12,055 nt of DNA from Candidatus Roizmanbacteria bacterium. Its GTDB lineage: Bacteria > Patescibacteriota > Microgenomatia > UBA1406 > GWC2-37-13. The notes beneath the pieces are model-generated. The model made no database searches, was not told where the DNA came from, and worked only from the letters and a program-made list of their open reading frames with translations. A program made the position numbers and the translations under genes. The stretch is from contig JAAXWV010000021.1 in NCBI GenBank assembly GCA_013334845.1, positions 1 through 12,055 of the forward strand, given 5' to 3'. Shown one piece after another: positions 5,319 through 12,055 of the stretch; the first letter of the stretch is position 1; each line of letters begins with the position of its first letter.

Positions 5319-7799
5319 ATGGCAGGACTTACTACCGCTCAAGCTAAAAAAATTCTAGTATCAATAGGACCAAATACGATTCCTGAAAAGCCGCCGCGCA
5401 GTATACTACTTCAGGTAATTTCTCAGTTCGCCAATTTTCTTTCTCTGTTGCTTTTTATTGCCGCTGTGTTCTCTTTTTATATCCAGGAAATAACTGATGG
5501 TGTCTTGATTTTGTTTGTTCTTCTTCTCAATGCTGCTTTCGGTGTTTATCAGGAATATAAAGCAACGGAAGCGATAGCCGCACTAAAAAAAATGACCTTT
5601 AGTATGGTCCGGGTACTGCGCGATGGGGAAGAGGTGAGTCTGGACAGCCGTGAACTTGTCCCGGGTGATGTGGTTGTGCTAGAAGAGGGAATGAAGGTGC
5701 CGGGAGATGGAATTATTCTATCTTCAAGTCATCTTGAGGCAAATGAGGCTTCGTTAACCGGAGAATCGTTACCTTCACCAAAACAAAAAGATGATCCACT
5801 TTACATGGGCACCGTTATATCAAAGGGACGGGGCACATTTGAGTTGAAAGCAACTGGTTTGAAAACACAGTTTGGTCGAATTGCAACCGAGTTATCGCGC
5901 ATTCCCACTCCTCGTACTCCCCTTGAAAAAAAACTTGATCATCTCACTATGATCGTGGGTTTTATCGGCATTGTTGCTTCAGTATTGGTGTTTTCTCTTT
6001 CTGCCGTACAAGGTGTGGGATACTTTCCCTCATTTCTCCTCGCTATTTCCCTCGCTGTTGCTGTTGTACCCGAAGGTCTTCCCGTTGTGATGACTATGAC
6101 TTTGGCAATTGGCACCCGAGTTTTGGCACAGCGGAATATGGTTGTTCGTAAACTTTCTTCTATTGAGGCATTGGGAAGCATTACGGTAATTGCAACAGAT
6201 AAAACAGGCACACTCACGGCTAACGAGATGAAGGTAAGAGAATTCTCCGTTGATGGAAAGACACATATCGCGGGGCATTCTATGCGACATACCAGCGATC
6301 GATTTTCTAAACTGCTTCTTACCTGTACACTATGTTCCAGTGCCTCATTGGTCTATCAGCATGAACGTAAAAAATATGATGTACTGGGTGATCCAACAGA
6401 AGGCGCACTTCTATACTTAGCACAGGAGAATGGATGCGACTATGAAGCACTGCGTAGCGAATGGAAGACTACTGATGAGAAGCCATTTGATAGCATTACT
6501 AAAACAATGACAGTGCAGGTTACAAAAGGGGAGGAAAAGTTGGAACTCATAAAAGGAGCATATGAGTCGATACTATCACACTGTTCGTTGAGCGAAGCTG
6601 AAAAAAATGAAGTGGAAAAAGTGACGGACGTGTGGGCATCTGAAGGGCTGCGAATTTTAGGATTTGCATATCGTGATTTAACAGGAAACAACAAACCGAT
6701 CTTTCTTGGTATGGTGGCTCTCTATGATCCGCCCCGCCCGGAGGTAAAAGAGGCAGTAAAAAAAGCTCATGAAGCCGGAATAAAGGTGGTAATGATAACA
6801 GGAGATAATGAACGGACTGCCGAGGCAATTGGCGTACAGGTAGGGATTATCGGAAGAGGGGGAGAGATTTTAACGGGGGCCCAAATCGAGGAATTTTCTG
6901 ATGAAGAACTTCTTTCAGTACTGCCTCGGGTACGGATCATTGCTCGTGCGACTCCCTTTCATAAAGCACGTATCGTAAGACTCTATCAGAAGCTAGGTGA
7001 AATTGTGGCTGTGACCGGCGACGGAGTGAATGATGCAATAGCTTTAAAACAGGCGGACGTGGGAATTGCGATGGGAAAAGTGGGGACTGATGTGGCCCGG
7101 GAGACGGCAGATATGGTTTTGTTGGATGATAACTTTGCCACTATTGTGGAGGCAATTGAAGAGGGGAGAAATATCGTAAAAAATATCCGCAATGCGATCA
7201 AATATCTCTTGGCTACGAATGCTTCGGAAACGCTTGTTCTCATTGGAGGACTCCTCCTCGGCCTGCCATATCTCTTTACGGCAATTCAATTTTTGTATAT
7301 TAATCTCATCACAGATGGTATTCCGGCCTTTTCACTTGCTTTTTCACCCCATGAGGATAATGTGATGCGTAAGTCGCCCCAACGTATTAATAATCTTTTA
7401 ACCTCCTTCGATATAATATATATCACGACCGTTGGCTTTTTAGCAGGGGTAATAATATTGTGGACGTATTTTCTCGTAGAACAGTTGGGGTTGGGTGATG
7501 GGCGCACGGCGGCTTTTACTGTACTTGTTATTATGCAACCATTTATCTTTATTGATCTTTGGCTGACACATCACTCGATAAAAGTGTATTTTAAGAAAGT
7601 ACTTACCAAAATTAGCCTCACCGCATTTTTCCTCTCGTTTGCGATTCAGTACCTTATTGTGACTGTACCGTTTTTGGCAGAGAAACTGAAAGTGACCCTC
7701 TTATCGCCCTTGCTTTTGATATTATGCACCCTTATTGCTTCCAGTATCTTTCTAATTGTTCGACTGGTTAGTCACGCGTTTGGCAGTCGTCGATCATGA
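5319..7799 (+). CDS. P2A-type calcium-transporting P-type ATPase
   Basis: A protein of 826 residues, a normal size for bacterial P2A pumps, which use ATP to move Ca2+ (sometimes Mn2+) out of the cytoplasm. In order: an N-terminal cation-ATPase region; M1-M2 (about 37-77); the actuator domain with LTGES (146-150); M3-M4 with PEGLP (251-255); phosphorylation Asp294 in DKTGT; the nucleotide-binding domain with KGA (412-414); TGDN (494-497); the hinge TGDGVNDA (566-573); and M5-M10 (about 626-815). The SERCA Ca-ligand positions are kept: E252 in M4, N634 and E637 in M5, and N662, T665 and D666 in M6 (NLITDG). This favours Ca2+ over Na+/K+ or H+. The start is ATG 5319, seven bases after the HEPN-like stop; a GTG at 5283 would overlap that gene and add 12 poor residues. 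Its last two codons (TCATGA) are shared with the convergent transketolase. Confidence 0.92.
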   Translation: MAGLTTAQAKKILVSIGPNTIPEKPPRSILLQVISQFANFLSLLLFIAAVFSFYIQEITDGVLILFVLLLNAAFGVYQEYKATEAIAALKKMTFSMVRVLRDGEEVSLDSRELVPGDVVVLEEGMKVPGDGIILSSSHLEANEASLTGESLPSPKQKDDPLYMGTVISKGRGTFELKATGLKTQFGRIATELSRIPTPRTPLEKKLDHLTMIVGFIGIVASVLVFSLSAVQGVGYFPSFLLAISLAVAVVPEGLPVVMTMTLAIGTRVLAQRNMVVRKLSSIEALGSITVIATDKTGTLTANEMKVREFSVDGKTHIAGHSMRHTSDRFSKLLLTCTLCSSASLVYQHERKKYDVLGDPTEGALLYLAQENGCDYEALRSEWKTTDEKPFDSITKTMTVQVTKGEEKLELIKGAYESILSHCSLSEAEKNEVEKVTDVWASEGLRILGFAYRDLTGNNKPIFLGMVALYDPPRPEVKEAVKKAHEAGIKVVMITGDNERTAEAIGVQVGIIGRGGEILTGAQIEEFSDEELLSVLPRVRIIARATPFHKARIVRLYQKLGEIVAVTGDGVNDAIALKQADVGIAMGKVGTDVARETADMVLLDDNFATIVEAIEEGRNIVKNIRNAIKYLLATNASETLVLIGGLLLGLPYLFTAIQFLYINLITDGIPAFSLAFSPHEDNVMRKSPQRINNLLTSFDIIYITTVGFLAGVIILWTYFLVEQLGLGDGRTAAFTVLVIMQPFIFIDLWLTHHSIKVYFKKVLTKISLTAFFLSFAIQYLIVTVPFLAEKLKVTLLSPLLLILCTLIASSIFLIVRLVSHAFGSRRS

Positions 7800-9647
7800 A
7801 AGGCTCCGTACGGTCTCTGCAATCGCCTGAGCATCAATTTCTTCAAGTCTCATGACCTGTGCCGGCGTTCCCGAGTGAGGGGTTTTGTGTACTGCCAAAT
7901 GCTTAAAGGTCACACCTGTACCGGTAAGTGTGGTGGCAACTGCTTCGCCAATACCCCCATATGGGTAGTGGTCTTCCACAACGATCGCAGTACCCGTCTT
8001 TTTGGCCAGTTTCGTGACGGTCTTTACATCAAGCGGCTTGACGGAGTAGAGATCGACAACCGCAATAGAAACCCCTTCTTTTTTAAGGATATCGTAGGCT
8101 TTCAGTGCCTCATGAAGGGTGATACCGGCTGCAAAGATTACAGCCTTGTCTTTTGTCGATGAGCGAACTATTTTTGATCCACCGATAGGAAACTGTTCAT
8201 CATTCGGGTAAAGCACTGCTGTTTTTTCCCGGGTAGTGCGTAGATAAACAAGACCTTCAGCTTCGCTCATGCTTTTAGTAAGGCTGGCAGTAGAGGTCGC
8301 ATCAGAAGGGTAGAGTACGGTTGCTGAGTTGACGGCGCGTAGCATGGCAATATCCTCAAGAGCCATCTGGGAAGAGCCATCGGAACCGATCGAGACGCCG
8401 GCATGGGAGCCGACAATTTTTACGTTCGCATGAGAATACTGGCTCATGCGAATCTGATCGTAGGCACGGGCAAGGAAGGCAGCAAACGATGAGGCAAAGG
8501 GTACGAATCCGACTTTTGACATGCCAAGCGCAGTGCTTACCATATTCTGTTCAGCAATAAACATCTCGTAGAATCGCTCCGGGAAGGCCGCCTTGAATTT
8601 ATCGGCGAACGTGGAATTTGAGGTTTCCGCATCGAGAACCACTACTTCATCGTGAGCTTCTCCAAGGGCGGCGAGCGCTTCGCCATAGGCTTCCCGGGTA
8701 GCTACCATATCACCCTGGTTATAGCGTGGTAATTTGCAAGGAGATTGCTTCGCTCTGTTCGCAATGACAGGGAGTTTGAGCGCAGGAGTTATCTTACCTT
8801 TCAAACTCAAATTAACCTCTCCAACCTCACTTAGAGCAGCGGCTAGCTGATCTTTCGGCACCGCTTTTCCATGCCAGTTGTCCTGATTTTCGAGAAAAAG
8901 TACCCCTTTCCCCTTCATGGTTTTGGCGATAATCATAACTGGTTTTTCGTGAGGATTCTCGGTTTCGGCGAAAGCAGCATTCACTGCTTCAAGATCATGG
9001 CCGTCCTCTACGAGAATGACGTCCCAGCCAAACGATTGTACCCGATCTGCGTAGGTGGCGATATCCCAGCCCTCCATAGTCTCTCCCCGCTGTCCGAGAC
9101 GATTGACATCGAGAATACCGACGAGATTATTTGTTTTGTAGTAGCCGGCGAGCTGGAGTGCTTCATAGATCTGACCCTCGGCAAACTCCGAGTCGCCCAT
9201 AAGTACATATACTTTTGGTTCTCGTACGTCCGTAACTCCTTTTGTAGCGAGCTGTGCTTTTATCCCGAGTGCCATACCGAATCCGACCGAGAGACCTTGT
9301 CCGAGAGAGCCGGTTGAAACATCAATCTGGTCAAACTCCGGCGTCGGATGTCCTTCAAGGCGGGAATCAATCTGACGGAGCGTCAACAGTTCCTCGTGGG
9401 TGAGGACGCCTGAAGCCTGGTAGAGTGCATAGAGCAGAGGGGCCGCATGGCCTTTAGAAAAAATAACACGGTCGTTAAAAATATAGCGAGGATTTTCGAG
9501 ATCATAGCGGAGGTAACCGTTAAAAAAGAGAGTGGTGAGGAGTTCAACTCCCGACATGGACGAGGTGGGGTGTCCCGATCCGGCCGCCGTGGTGGAGGTG
9601 AGAATGTTGTATCGAACGAGCTTACAAAGTTCGGCAATATGATTCAT
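7794..9647 (-). CDS. tkt: Transketolase, single chain
   Basis: A protein of 617 residues, complete, and closer to animal-type transketolase than to the roughly 660-residue E. coli enzyme. It transfers two-carbon ketol units between sugar phosphates in the non-oxidative pentose phosphate pathway, using thiamine diphosphate and a divalent metal. The diphosphate-binding domain spans about 1-265: GSGHPTSSMSGVELL (23-37), SKGHAAP (64-70), and the GDSEFAEGQ...DVN metal/ThDP motif (D152, N182). The pyrimidine-binding domain starts about 312 (MVATREAYGEAL), with FIAEQNMVS carrying catalytic Glu366, SHAGVSIGSDGSSQMALED (414-432) and YPSDA. The C-terminal domain begins near 487 and includes VVEDHYPYGGIGEAV (556-570). 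ATG 9647 is chosen; a GTG at 9689 would add 14 unlikely residues. Residues about 292-304 derive from a dispersed palindromic repeat. No strong promoter is visible; TATTAT at 9674-9669 is a weak -10 candidate. Confidence 0.95.
   Translation of the reverse strand: MNHIAELCKLVRYNILTSTTAAGSGHPTSSMSGVELLTTLFFNGYLRYDLENPRYIFNDRVIFSKGHAAPLLYALYQASGVLTHEELLTLRQIDSRLEGHPTPEFDQIDVSTGSLGQGLSVGFGMALGIKAQLATKGVTDVREPKVYVLMGDSEFAEGQIYEALQLAGYYKTNNLVGILDVNRLGQRGETMEGWDIATYADRVQSFGWDVILVEDGHDLEAVNAAFAETENPHEKPVMIIAKTMKGKGVLFLENQDNWHGKAVPKDQLAAALSEVGEVNLSLKGKITPALKLPVIANRAKQSPCKLPRYNQGDMVATREAYGEALAALGEAHDEVVVLDAETSNSTFADKFKAAFPERFYEMFIAEQNMVSTALGMSKVGFVPFASSFAAFLARAYDQIRMSQYSHANVKIVGSHAGVSIGSDGSSQMALEDIAMLRAVNSATVLYPSDATSTASLTKSMSEAEGLVYLRTTREKTAVLYPNDEQFPIGGSKIVRSSTKDKAVIFAAGITLHEALKAYDILKKEGVSIAVVDLYSVKPLDVKTVTKLAKKTGTAIVVEDHYPYGGIGEAVATTLTGTGVTFKHLAVHKTPHSGTPAQVMRLEEIDAQAIAETVRSLS
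8740..8769. repeat. Dispersed palindromic repeat inserted in frame in transketolase
   Basis: On the plus strand the core reads GGAGATTGCTTCGCTCTG and continues TTCGCAATGACA, with ATTGC (8744-8748) and GCAAT (8761-8765) as inverted arms. It closely matches a widespread intergenic repeat whose usual form is GTCATTGCGAGC followed by GAAGCGAAGCAATCTC. Read on the coding strand it gives PVIANRAKQSP (residues 293-303), the kind of peptide seen when this repeat is translated. It lies in the variable linker between the two ThDP-binding domains and keeps the frame. Recognition is from memory; only one copy is in this window. Confidence 0.75.
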
Positions 9648-9752
9648 GATAAGGGTACAAGGGAATAAATAATACACAAATCGTAGCACAATTTACGAGG
9701 GTGCACAAGGCAAAGTGGACGTTTAACAAAACCATAGATGAGGAATATGCTA

Positions 9753-9758
9753 TATAAT
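9753..9758 (+). promoter_or_regulatory. -10 box of the GGDEF-like gene
   Basis: A perfect TATAAT ends six bases before ATG 9765. No clear -35 lies at 17 bases. It decides the start: the in-frame ATGs at 9738 and 9747 lie upstream of or within the promoter. A leaderless mRNA is predicted. Confidence 0.55.
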
Positions 9759-9764
9759 CAAATA

Positions 9765-11552
9765 ATGGCCGAGAATATTACCTCACCCACCATGTCGGGC
9801 GTTCTAAAAAGATTACAAGAAGGCGCGGGAGATTTGATAAATAAACCTGCAATAAATCCTGTTTTGAAAGATCCACTGCCTTTACCCATTCCGGTGGAAA
9901 AATCACTTGCTAGGGTTGATTCGGGCAGAGATAAAGCTACTCAATCGTTAGCAGAAGCTACGCAAGGAATAACCGAGCAACAACGCCAAATTAAAGCGTT
10001 GGAAGCTCAAATAGCTAGTCTAGCCAAGACCAGGAGAGAGCGACATAAATTGGGGAAAAAAGTAAAACATTTAACTTCCGCTATTTCTCAAAATGCCGAT
10101 GCTATCCAACGTAAAATAGATGATACCGGTGAAGCTGTAGATAGTATTGCTCATCATAGCAGTCAGGATATTCGTACGCTTTCCAAAGAGATTATTGTTG
10201 ATCCTCATACGGGGCTTCCGCTCTCCGATTATTTAGCAAAAGACATTGCCTCAGCAATTGAAAATGAGCGGTTTGATGAAGGTGATAATGAAAGGAAAAT
10301 TGAGGACCTGAACAGAATTCGTATACTATCTTCCGACATGATGCTATTTCATTACGCAAATGTTGAGCTGGGCTCGGATGCCTTCGACGAGAGATTAAGG
10401 GCAATGTGCGCTGGTTTACGAGATATGGGGAGGTATCTGGCGAACGGCAAGGGAGAGGTATATAAACCATTTAAAGACGCACAAGAGGCGGATGAGGCAG
10501 AAGGTATCCGTCTGTATTTCCCACCAGGGTCAGTCCCCCGTCTGTACCTTGATTTTTTGAAGAGTGATGAGATTACTATAGAATCATATCGGAATAAGCA
10601 AGGCGGTGACGAGTTCCAGTTTAAGCTAGAGTTTCCTCCAGGCAAGACAGATCGTGGGACTATGGATGTGGCAAAGGATTGCCTCGATTTTGTTATAAAG
10701 ACTACTACACTGAGCAAAAATATTGTCACGGTAGCTCAACTGCCTGATTCATTAGGATTAAAACAGGAAGATGCTGACAGGGAAGAATTTGATGAATACT
10801 GGAAAGGGCGTGCGGAAGTGCTGCGGCTTGTATCCGGAGTCGCAAATGCCATGAACCTGTTAAAGCCCCGGTTAAGGGATGGGGAAAAGCCGCTCGACGA
10901 GAAGCCAGTAGTTACATTTGATCGTGACAAGCCGCCCGAAGTTGTTCCCTGGGACACATATCTTAACGCCATGAGATACTATTGGCGTGACATAGAGGGC
11001 CCTTTTGATCACCTAACAATGACGATGGCCAGAACACGCTCCAGAGAGTTACTTGCACCGGTCACGATGGATTACGCAGCAGTGCTGACGCCAGATGGAA
11101 AAATTCCCGGTCTTGGTGATGAGCTTATGAAAACAGTTGTTGAAGCGGGCGATCTAGCCCAGAAAATATGGAATGATCATCAGGAACTGCCCTTTGATAT
11201 ACGCAAAATCAAACCACATATGTTTCGGGAATTCGGCAATAAGATTTTGGCCAGGCTAAATGATCAGGTGAACAATACCGCCAAACGGGCGAGTAAGTAC
11301 GAACTTCTGAAAAGTGCATTTAAGGGCAATCTGGCTGCAATCTGTCTGGTGGGAGCGGTAGAAAAAAGCGGTAGGGACTTTATCCCGGACTTGACGGAAG
11401 CCGAACGGGTAGACCTACGCGCTATCTTGGTCGAAGAGTATGGTCGATCCGAACGGTTTAAGGAAATATTAAGTGGTTTTCTGGTAATTGCTCTTGACGA
11501 TGCGCGCATTGCATACAATAAAGCAAGAGGCATACCCCCTGACGAGATATGA
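9765..11552 (+). CDS. Coiled-coil protein with a divergent GGDEF domain and unknown C-terminal region
   Basis: A protein of 595 residues with no signal peptide or membrane segment, so probably cytoplasmic. Residues 50-140 form a coiled coil (EQQRQIKALEAQIASLAK and following). A GGDEF-type domain follows: DPHTGLP (146-152, the family's DxLTGL start), then SSDMMLFHYANVELG (189-203) and DAFDERL (205-211). These align without gaps to the DIDHFKxxND...GD core: D191, N199 and D208 fall at the positions of PleD D327, N335 and D344. GGDEF is intact at 280-284. Unusual are about 48 extra residues before GGDEF (about 228-275), the lack of an RxxD inhibitory site, and no recognisable final GGDEF strands. 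Residues about 340-595 are mostly helical and unrecognised. It may make or bind c-di-GMP or another nucleotide; activity is unproven. It stands alone, divergent from transketolase, and ends at a TGA. Confidence 0.7.
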   Translation: MAENITSPTMSGVLKRLQEGAGDLINKPAINPVLKDPLPLPIPVEKSLARVDSGRDKATQSLAEATQGITEQQRQIKALEAQIASLAKTRRERHKLGKKVKHLTSAISQNADAIQRKIDDTGEAVDSIAHHSSQDIRTLSKEIIVDPHTGLPLSDYLAKDIASAIENERFDEGDNERKIEDLNRIRILSSDMMLFHYANVELGSDAFDERLRAMCAGLRDMGRYLANGKGEVYKPFKDAQEADEAEGIRLYFPPGSVPRLYLDFLKSDEITIESYRNKQGGDEFQFKLEFPPGKTDRGTMDVAKDCLDFVIKTTTLSKNIVTVAQLPDSLGLKQEDADREEFDEYWKGRAEVLRLVSGVANAMNLLKPRLRDGEKPLDEKPVVTFDRDKPPEVVPWDTYLNAMRYYWRDIEGPFDHLTMTMARTRSRELLAPVTMDYAAVLTPDGKIPGLGDELMKTVVEAGDLAQKIWNDHQELPFDIRKIKPHMFREFGNKILARLNDQVNNTAKRASKYELLKSAFKGNLAAICLVGAVEKSGRDFIPDLTEAERVDLRAILVEEYGRSERFKEILSGFLVIALDDARIAYNKARGIPPDEI

Positions 11553-11599
11553 ATGTAATCTACAAGATTCCACTCTAATTAAGAATCATAAGCGGCGAT

Positions 11600-11629
11600 A
11601 AAAACCTCGCTGCGAAGTATCAGGTTTTT
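11600..11629 (+). terminator. Terminator-like hairpin after the GGDEF-like gene
   Basis: AAAAACCT (11600-11607) and AGGTTTTT (11622-11629) are perfect 8-base complements around a 14-base loop, ending in five T's, 48 bases after the stop codon. The stem is A+T-rich, so termination may be partial; it is symmetrical and could work in both directions. Confidence 0.6.
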
Positions 11630-11818
11630 GCGAAAAAGACGAAGGAGACCGGAACAGACACAGACGTTCTCGATATTGGATATCTCACGATCGTCCGTTA
11701 ATTGATCACGAAATACCTGGAGGTGTCGGGGGATGGAGAATCAACCCACATCCTTCCATGATCGGTTATATTCTTTTAAGAGCTCTCCCATCATCGTTAC
11801 GTTTTTAATATGAGAAGT
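11630..11818. other. Spacer without a recognisable gene
   Basis: Part of the 357-base gap between the GGDEF-like gene and the last gene. No reading frame with a credible start, no tRNA and no strong repeat was found. A 68-codon open frame (11602-11805) has no start codon until an ATG at 11758 and looks like chance. Small palindromes such as GATAT/ATATC near 11673 are unremarkable. Confidence 0.5.
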
Positions 11819-11847
11819 TTGAAAAATAACAAGACTTATAGTATAAT
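11819..11847 (+). promoter_or_regulatory. Near-consensus promoter of the last gene
   Basis: TTGAAA (11819-11824) and a perfect TATAAT (11842-11847) are separated by exactly 17 bases, the best sigma70-type promoter in the window. The predicted start near 11854 leaves a leader of about 56 bases before ATG 11910, unlike the leaderless pattern elsewhere. The leader contains a small hairpin, GGGAAA (11865-11870) with TTTCCC (11880-11885). Confidence 0.65.
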
Positions 11848-11909
11848 ATTGGGTTATATCTATCGGGAAAAAAAGTTAATTTCCCAAGAAGGTTTAATTA
11901 CTGTCAAAT

Positions 11910-12055
11910 ATGAAAGAATTTCTTCATCGACCAACGTCGCCTGAGAAGTTATATAGAGTAGAGCAAGAACAAATTGCCACATCTTATAGTATTCTTGTAG
12001 ATCAGATGAAAGCTTTATCCCGCTTCGATGCTGTTTCTCCAGAAGGAGAATATAG
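11910..12055 (+). CDS. Unidentified protein (partial, 3' end outside window)
   Basis: Open from ATG 11910 to the right edge: 48 codons without a stop. The visible N-terminus (MKEFLHRPTSPEKLYRVEQE, then a helical stretch to about residue 40) is hydrophilic, with no signal peptide or membrane segment. I do not recognise it. The support is its position behind a near-consensus promoter and an open frame to the edge. AAGAAGG (11886-11892) lies 17 bases before the ATG, too far for a normal ribosome site. No function can be suggested. Confidence 0.5.
   Translation, partial: MKEFLHRPTSPEKLYRVEQEQIATSYSILVDQMKALSRFDAVSPEGEY

Noticed and set aside
8871..9317. Frame of 148 codons opposite transketolase
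   Set aside because: A shadow of the transketolase coding strand with no promoter, ribosome site or recognisable protein features.
9645..9689. GTG 9689 as transketolase start
   Set aside because: The extra 14 residues are not transketolase-like, and ATG 9647 gives the typical N-terminus that reaches the GHPTSS motif at the usual distance.
9738..9764. Upstream start for the GGDEF-like gene (ATG 9738 or 9747)
   Set aside because: A perfect TATAAT at 9753-9758 lies inside this extension, six bases before ATG 9765, the same arrangement as at other genes here.
11602..11808. A 68-codon open frame in the spacer before the last gene
   Set aside because: It has no start codon until position 11758, no recognised motif and a length easily reached by chance.

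Overview
The window most likely comes from a Candidate Phyla Radiation (Patescibacteria) bacterium, with Microgenomates as the best guess. The evidence is a compact genome with gene gaps of a few bases, ribosomal protein L1 with a shortened domain II and a charged N-terminal tail, WxL-like secreted surface proteins of a kind common in that group, and almost no Shine-Dalgarno sequences. TGA is a stop codon in several genes (standard code), which argues against the recoded Gracilibacteria and Absconditabacteria. The lineage is an inference; no 16S rRNA is present.

Layout. (1) Positions 1-2053, minus strand: a cell-surface operon read from 2053 downwards. It holds a multi-pass membrane protein resembling the sensor half of a histidine kinase, a secreted WxL-like protein, and a secreted DUF916/WxL-interacting-like protein that runs off the left edge. 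(2) 2054-2412: a spacer with two outward-facing promoters and a block of nested inverted repeats that looks like a structured RNA. (3) 2413-4700, plus strand: secE, nusG, rplK and rplA, the conserved translocation/antitermination/L11-L1 cluster, closed by a strong terminator; rplJ and rplL do not follow. (4) 4787-7799, plus strand: a small HEPN-type putative RNase (RnlA/RNase LS-like), then a P2A-type Ca2+-ATPase. (5) 7794-9647, minus strand: a single-chain transketolase convergent with the ATPase; the two genes share a palindromic hexamer. (6) 9765-11552, plus strand: a 595-residue protein with a coiled coil and a divergent GGDEF domain. (7) 11553-12055: a spacer with a terminator hairpin and a near-consensus promoter, then the start of an unidentified gene cut by the right edge.

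Three features stand out. Several genes have a -10-like hexamer ending only 5-7 bases before the ATG, which predicts leaderless mRNAs and decides their starts. The transketolase carries, in frame, a dispersed palindromic repeat that usually lies between genes; it falls in the linker between the two thiamine-diphosphate domains. The GGDEF protein keeps the key nucleotide-binding positions but has about 48 extra residues before the GGDEF motif and a C-terminal region I do not recognise. No tRNA, rRNA, CRISPR array, transposase or phage gene was seen.
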